Origin: Aureicoccus marinus | Lineage (GTDB): Bacteria > Bacteroidota > Bacteroidia > Flavobacteriales > Flavobacteriaceae | Assembly: GCF_002954325.1 (NCBI RefSeq) | Contig: NZ_MQVX01000001.1 | Coordinates: 2,586,768 to 2,650,767, forward strand | Length of the DNA stretch: 64,000 bases | Direction of reading: 5' to 3' | Shown: positions 62,565 through 64,000 of the stretch, in pieces | Layout: every line of letters begins with the position of its first letter | Position numbering within the stretch: position 1 is the stretch's first letter | Program-made: the position numbers and the translations under genes | The notes under the pieces: model-generated | What the model saw: only the letters and a program-made list of their open reading frames with translations | Database searches by the model: none | What the model was told of the DNA's origin: nothing

Positions 62565-63186
62565 GACTGTTTTTGTAACCGGGATTTCGACCGAGGTGGG
62601 TAAGACTGTGATCTCGGCAATTGTGACCGAAAGCCTGCAGGCTGATTATTGGAAGCCAGTGCAAGCCGGAGACCTCGAGTACGGGGATAAGGACAAGGTT
62701 CAGGATATGGTCAGCAATACACAATCCCGTTTTTTTGACAATACCTATACCCTGAACACGCCCATGAGTCCGCACGCGGCTGCTGATATTGATGGTATTC
62801 GGATTGAATTGGAACAGTTAGACCGACCAGCCACAGAGAACACCTTGGTCATCGAAGGTGCGGGTGGACTTTTGGTGCCCCTTAACGAGCAGGATACTAT
62901 TGCCGACTTGATTCTGCCAGAGGACAAGGTACTTCTTGTATCGCGGCACTATTTGGGCAGTATCAACCACACCTTATTGAGTTGCGAATACTTACTTCAG
63001 AAAGGCATTCAGCCCGGGCTTCTTTTTAGCGGAGACCAGCACCCAACAACGGAATCCATTATCCTTCAAAAAACCGGACTTCCCATTTTGGGCCGTGTGG
63101 AGGAAGAAAAGACTTTTTCTAAAGAGGTGGTTGCCCATTATGCGGAAACGTTTAGACCCGCCCTGACGGATTGGCTGAACAGCTAA
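62554..63186 (+). CDS. bioD: Dethiobiotin synthetase
   Basis: A 210-residue ATP-dependent enzyme that closes the ureido ring of dethiobiotin. The P-loop is VTGISTEVGKTVISA, with KPVQAGDLEYGD and EGAGGLLVPLNEQD following. Two consecutive ATG codons (62554, 62557) lie inside the DUF2007 gene; either may be used. Its stop overlaps the convergent glycosyltransferase gene by four bases (CTAA). Confidence 0.92.
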   Translation: MMNKTVFVTGISTEVGKTVISAIVTESLQADYWKPVQAGDLEYGDKDKVQDMVSNTQSRFFDNTYTLNTPMSPHAAADIDGIRIELEQLDRPATENTLVIEGAGGLLVPLNEQDTIADLILPEDKVLLVSRHYLGSINHTLLSCEYLLQKGIQPGLLFSGDQHPTTESIILQKTGLPILGRVEEEKTFSKEVVAHYAETFRPALTDWLNS

Positions 63187-64000
63187 TCTTTTCTTTTGTA
63201 CACCAAAGCCCTATCCAAAAGGACTTCTTTTTGGTAATCCTGGTCTAAGTACGCCTGTACCTGTGCATTCAGTTCCGGAAATTTCTTGAAGAAGATCTTG
63301 TTTTTTTTTACCACCACATAATCAGGCTTTTGCGAACTAAAGATGAAATCTATTTCCTCTTCAGAGGTGGTTCTGGGGTTACGCATATACGGGAAAAGCT
63401 CGTCGCGGGTGAGGTTGCTGGGGTGGGTGCCCGCTCTGGAAACAGGAGGAGTCCCCATCAAAAAGGAAGTGGTGTGGAAGTGAAGGTAAAAGACCCGGGC
63501 CTCTTCCTCTTTTTTTTCTTCCAGGTAGGACTGCAATAAGAAGCTTTCGCCCCGGTACCAACTGCCCGTTTCGACTTTGTTTTGAAACCATAAATAGTAC
63601 TCCCGGTAAGTTTCTATGGGCAGTAGTAATAAGAGAATCAGCGCCCACTGTTTTAGACGCTTCCTTGGCGCAGAACGTCCCACTGCAAAAAACGAAACCA
63701 ATAAAAGGACAAGAAAAGGATAAGCCTGAAGCAGATAATGCCCATTGATCCTGCCTGCCTGAATAAAAGAAAACAAAATGCCGAGGAGTCCAAAAACCAG
63801 CAGGCGTGCGCTGCGGTATTCACCGAATCCGGTAGATCGAAGGAGTCCTAAGATTATTAGAGCAGCCATGGGGAGGCATATGAGTGCTGCTTCCCAAGAA
63901 TGACTCTGTACATCTCCATAGGCTAGGGGTGCTTCGATGACGGATTGACACCAAATATCTCCTAGTCCTTCCAGGGCATAGGGCATGTAGGTCGAAATGA
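63183..64000 (-). CDS. Membrane glycosyltransferase-like protein, C-terminal part
   Basis: The frame is open to the right edge, so the N terminus is outside the window; the ATG at 63986 is not taken as the start. The visible part has several transmembrane helices (for example LLVFGLLGILFSFIQAG and WALILLLLLPIETYREYYLW). A soluble C-terminal region with FLMGTPPVSRAGTHPSN and DYVVVKKNKIFF follows. This arrangement fits GT-C type mannosyl/arabinosyl transferases (GT39 or GT83-like) that use polyprenyl-linked sugars. The catalytic loop is not visible. Confidence 0.65.
   Translation of the reverse strand, partial: ISTYMPYALEGLGDIWCQSVIEAPLAYGDVQSHSWEAALICLPMAALIILGLLRSTGFGEYRSARLLVFGLLGILFSFIQAGRINGHYLLQAYPFLVLLLVSFFAVGRSAPRKRLKQWALILLLLLPIETYREYYLWFQNKVETGSWYRGESFLLQSYLEEKKEEEARVFYLHFHTTSFLMGTPPVSRAGTHPSNLTRDELFPYMRNPRTTSEEEIDFIFSSQKPDYVVVKKNKIFFKKFPELNAQVQAYLDQDYQKEVLLDRALVYKRKD

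Overview
The window looks like a chromosomal segment of a free-living, probably marine member of the Bacteroidota, class Flavobacteriia. The evidence is internal. Many genes are preceded by the Bacteroidota -7 promoter box TAnnTTTG. Several long TonB-dependent receptors are present. Families largely confined to this phylum occur (DUF4270, DUF4920, DUF5689 with lamin-tail domain, a DksA-like protein without its zinc cysteines). Gene blocks such as ileS-dksA-lspA, panC-panD-flippase and atpD-atpC are separate transcription units. No tRNA, rRNA, CRISPR array, insertion sequence or prophage was seen.

Layout. 0-6.7 kb: the 3' end of glpD converging on a gpsA-like gene, a cytochrome c lipoprotein, a flavin oxidoreductase divergent from a thioesterase, a DMT transporter with an ArsC-like protein, a DinB-like protein and two lipoproteins. 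6.7-13.1 kb: metB, gdhA, recO with a TonB receptor, and a repeat-rich lipoprotein. 13.1-18.8 kb: ileS, dksA-like, a secreted protein, lspA and 5-formyl-THF cyclo-ligase. 18.9-23.5 kb: uvrC and a patatin/beta-barrel fusion. 23.5-28.2 kb: the DUF3108-kynA-M23 peptidase-pgi operon. 28.4-37.2 kb: a large Oar-like receptor, then a secreted nuclease beside a second receptor and a DUF5689/lamin-tail lipoprotein, possibly a nucleic-acid scavenging locus. 37.3-46.5 kb: ankyrin, NUDIX, nitrilase-family, Ig-like, comF, glyS, xth and an aldo/keto reductase. 46.5-56 kb: a leftward panC-panD-flippase-esterase-like-radA run, and rightward glgA-like, DUF4270 and glmS. 56-64 kb: a TonB receptor, atpDC, bioF-DUF2007-bioD and a truncated membrane glycosyltransferase.

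Two things stand out in how the segment is built. First, genes are packed tightly: of ten convergent gene pairs, eight overlap at their 3' ends, and six of those overlap by exactly four bases (CTAG, CTAA or TTAA). Second, five genes, including the essential ileS, are interrupted by small indels. Most are a missing base in a homopolymer, which points to sequence error rather than decay.

The least explained features are non-coding or small. Two loci share a 17-base element set directly before an intrinsic terminator and look like related small RNAs. A 28-codon membrane-peptide ORF has its own perfect promoter. Several perfect palindromes sit on or next to promoters.
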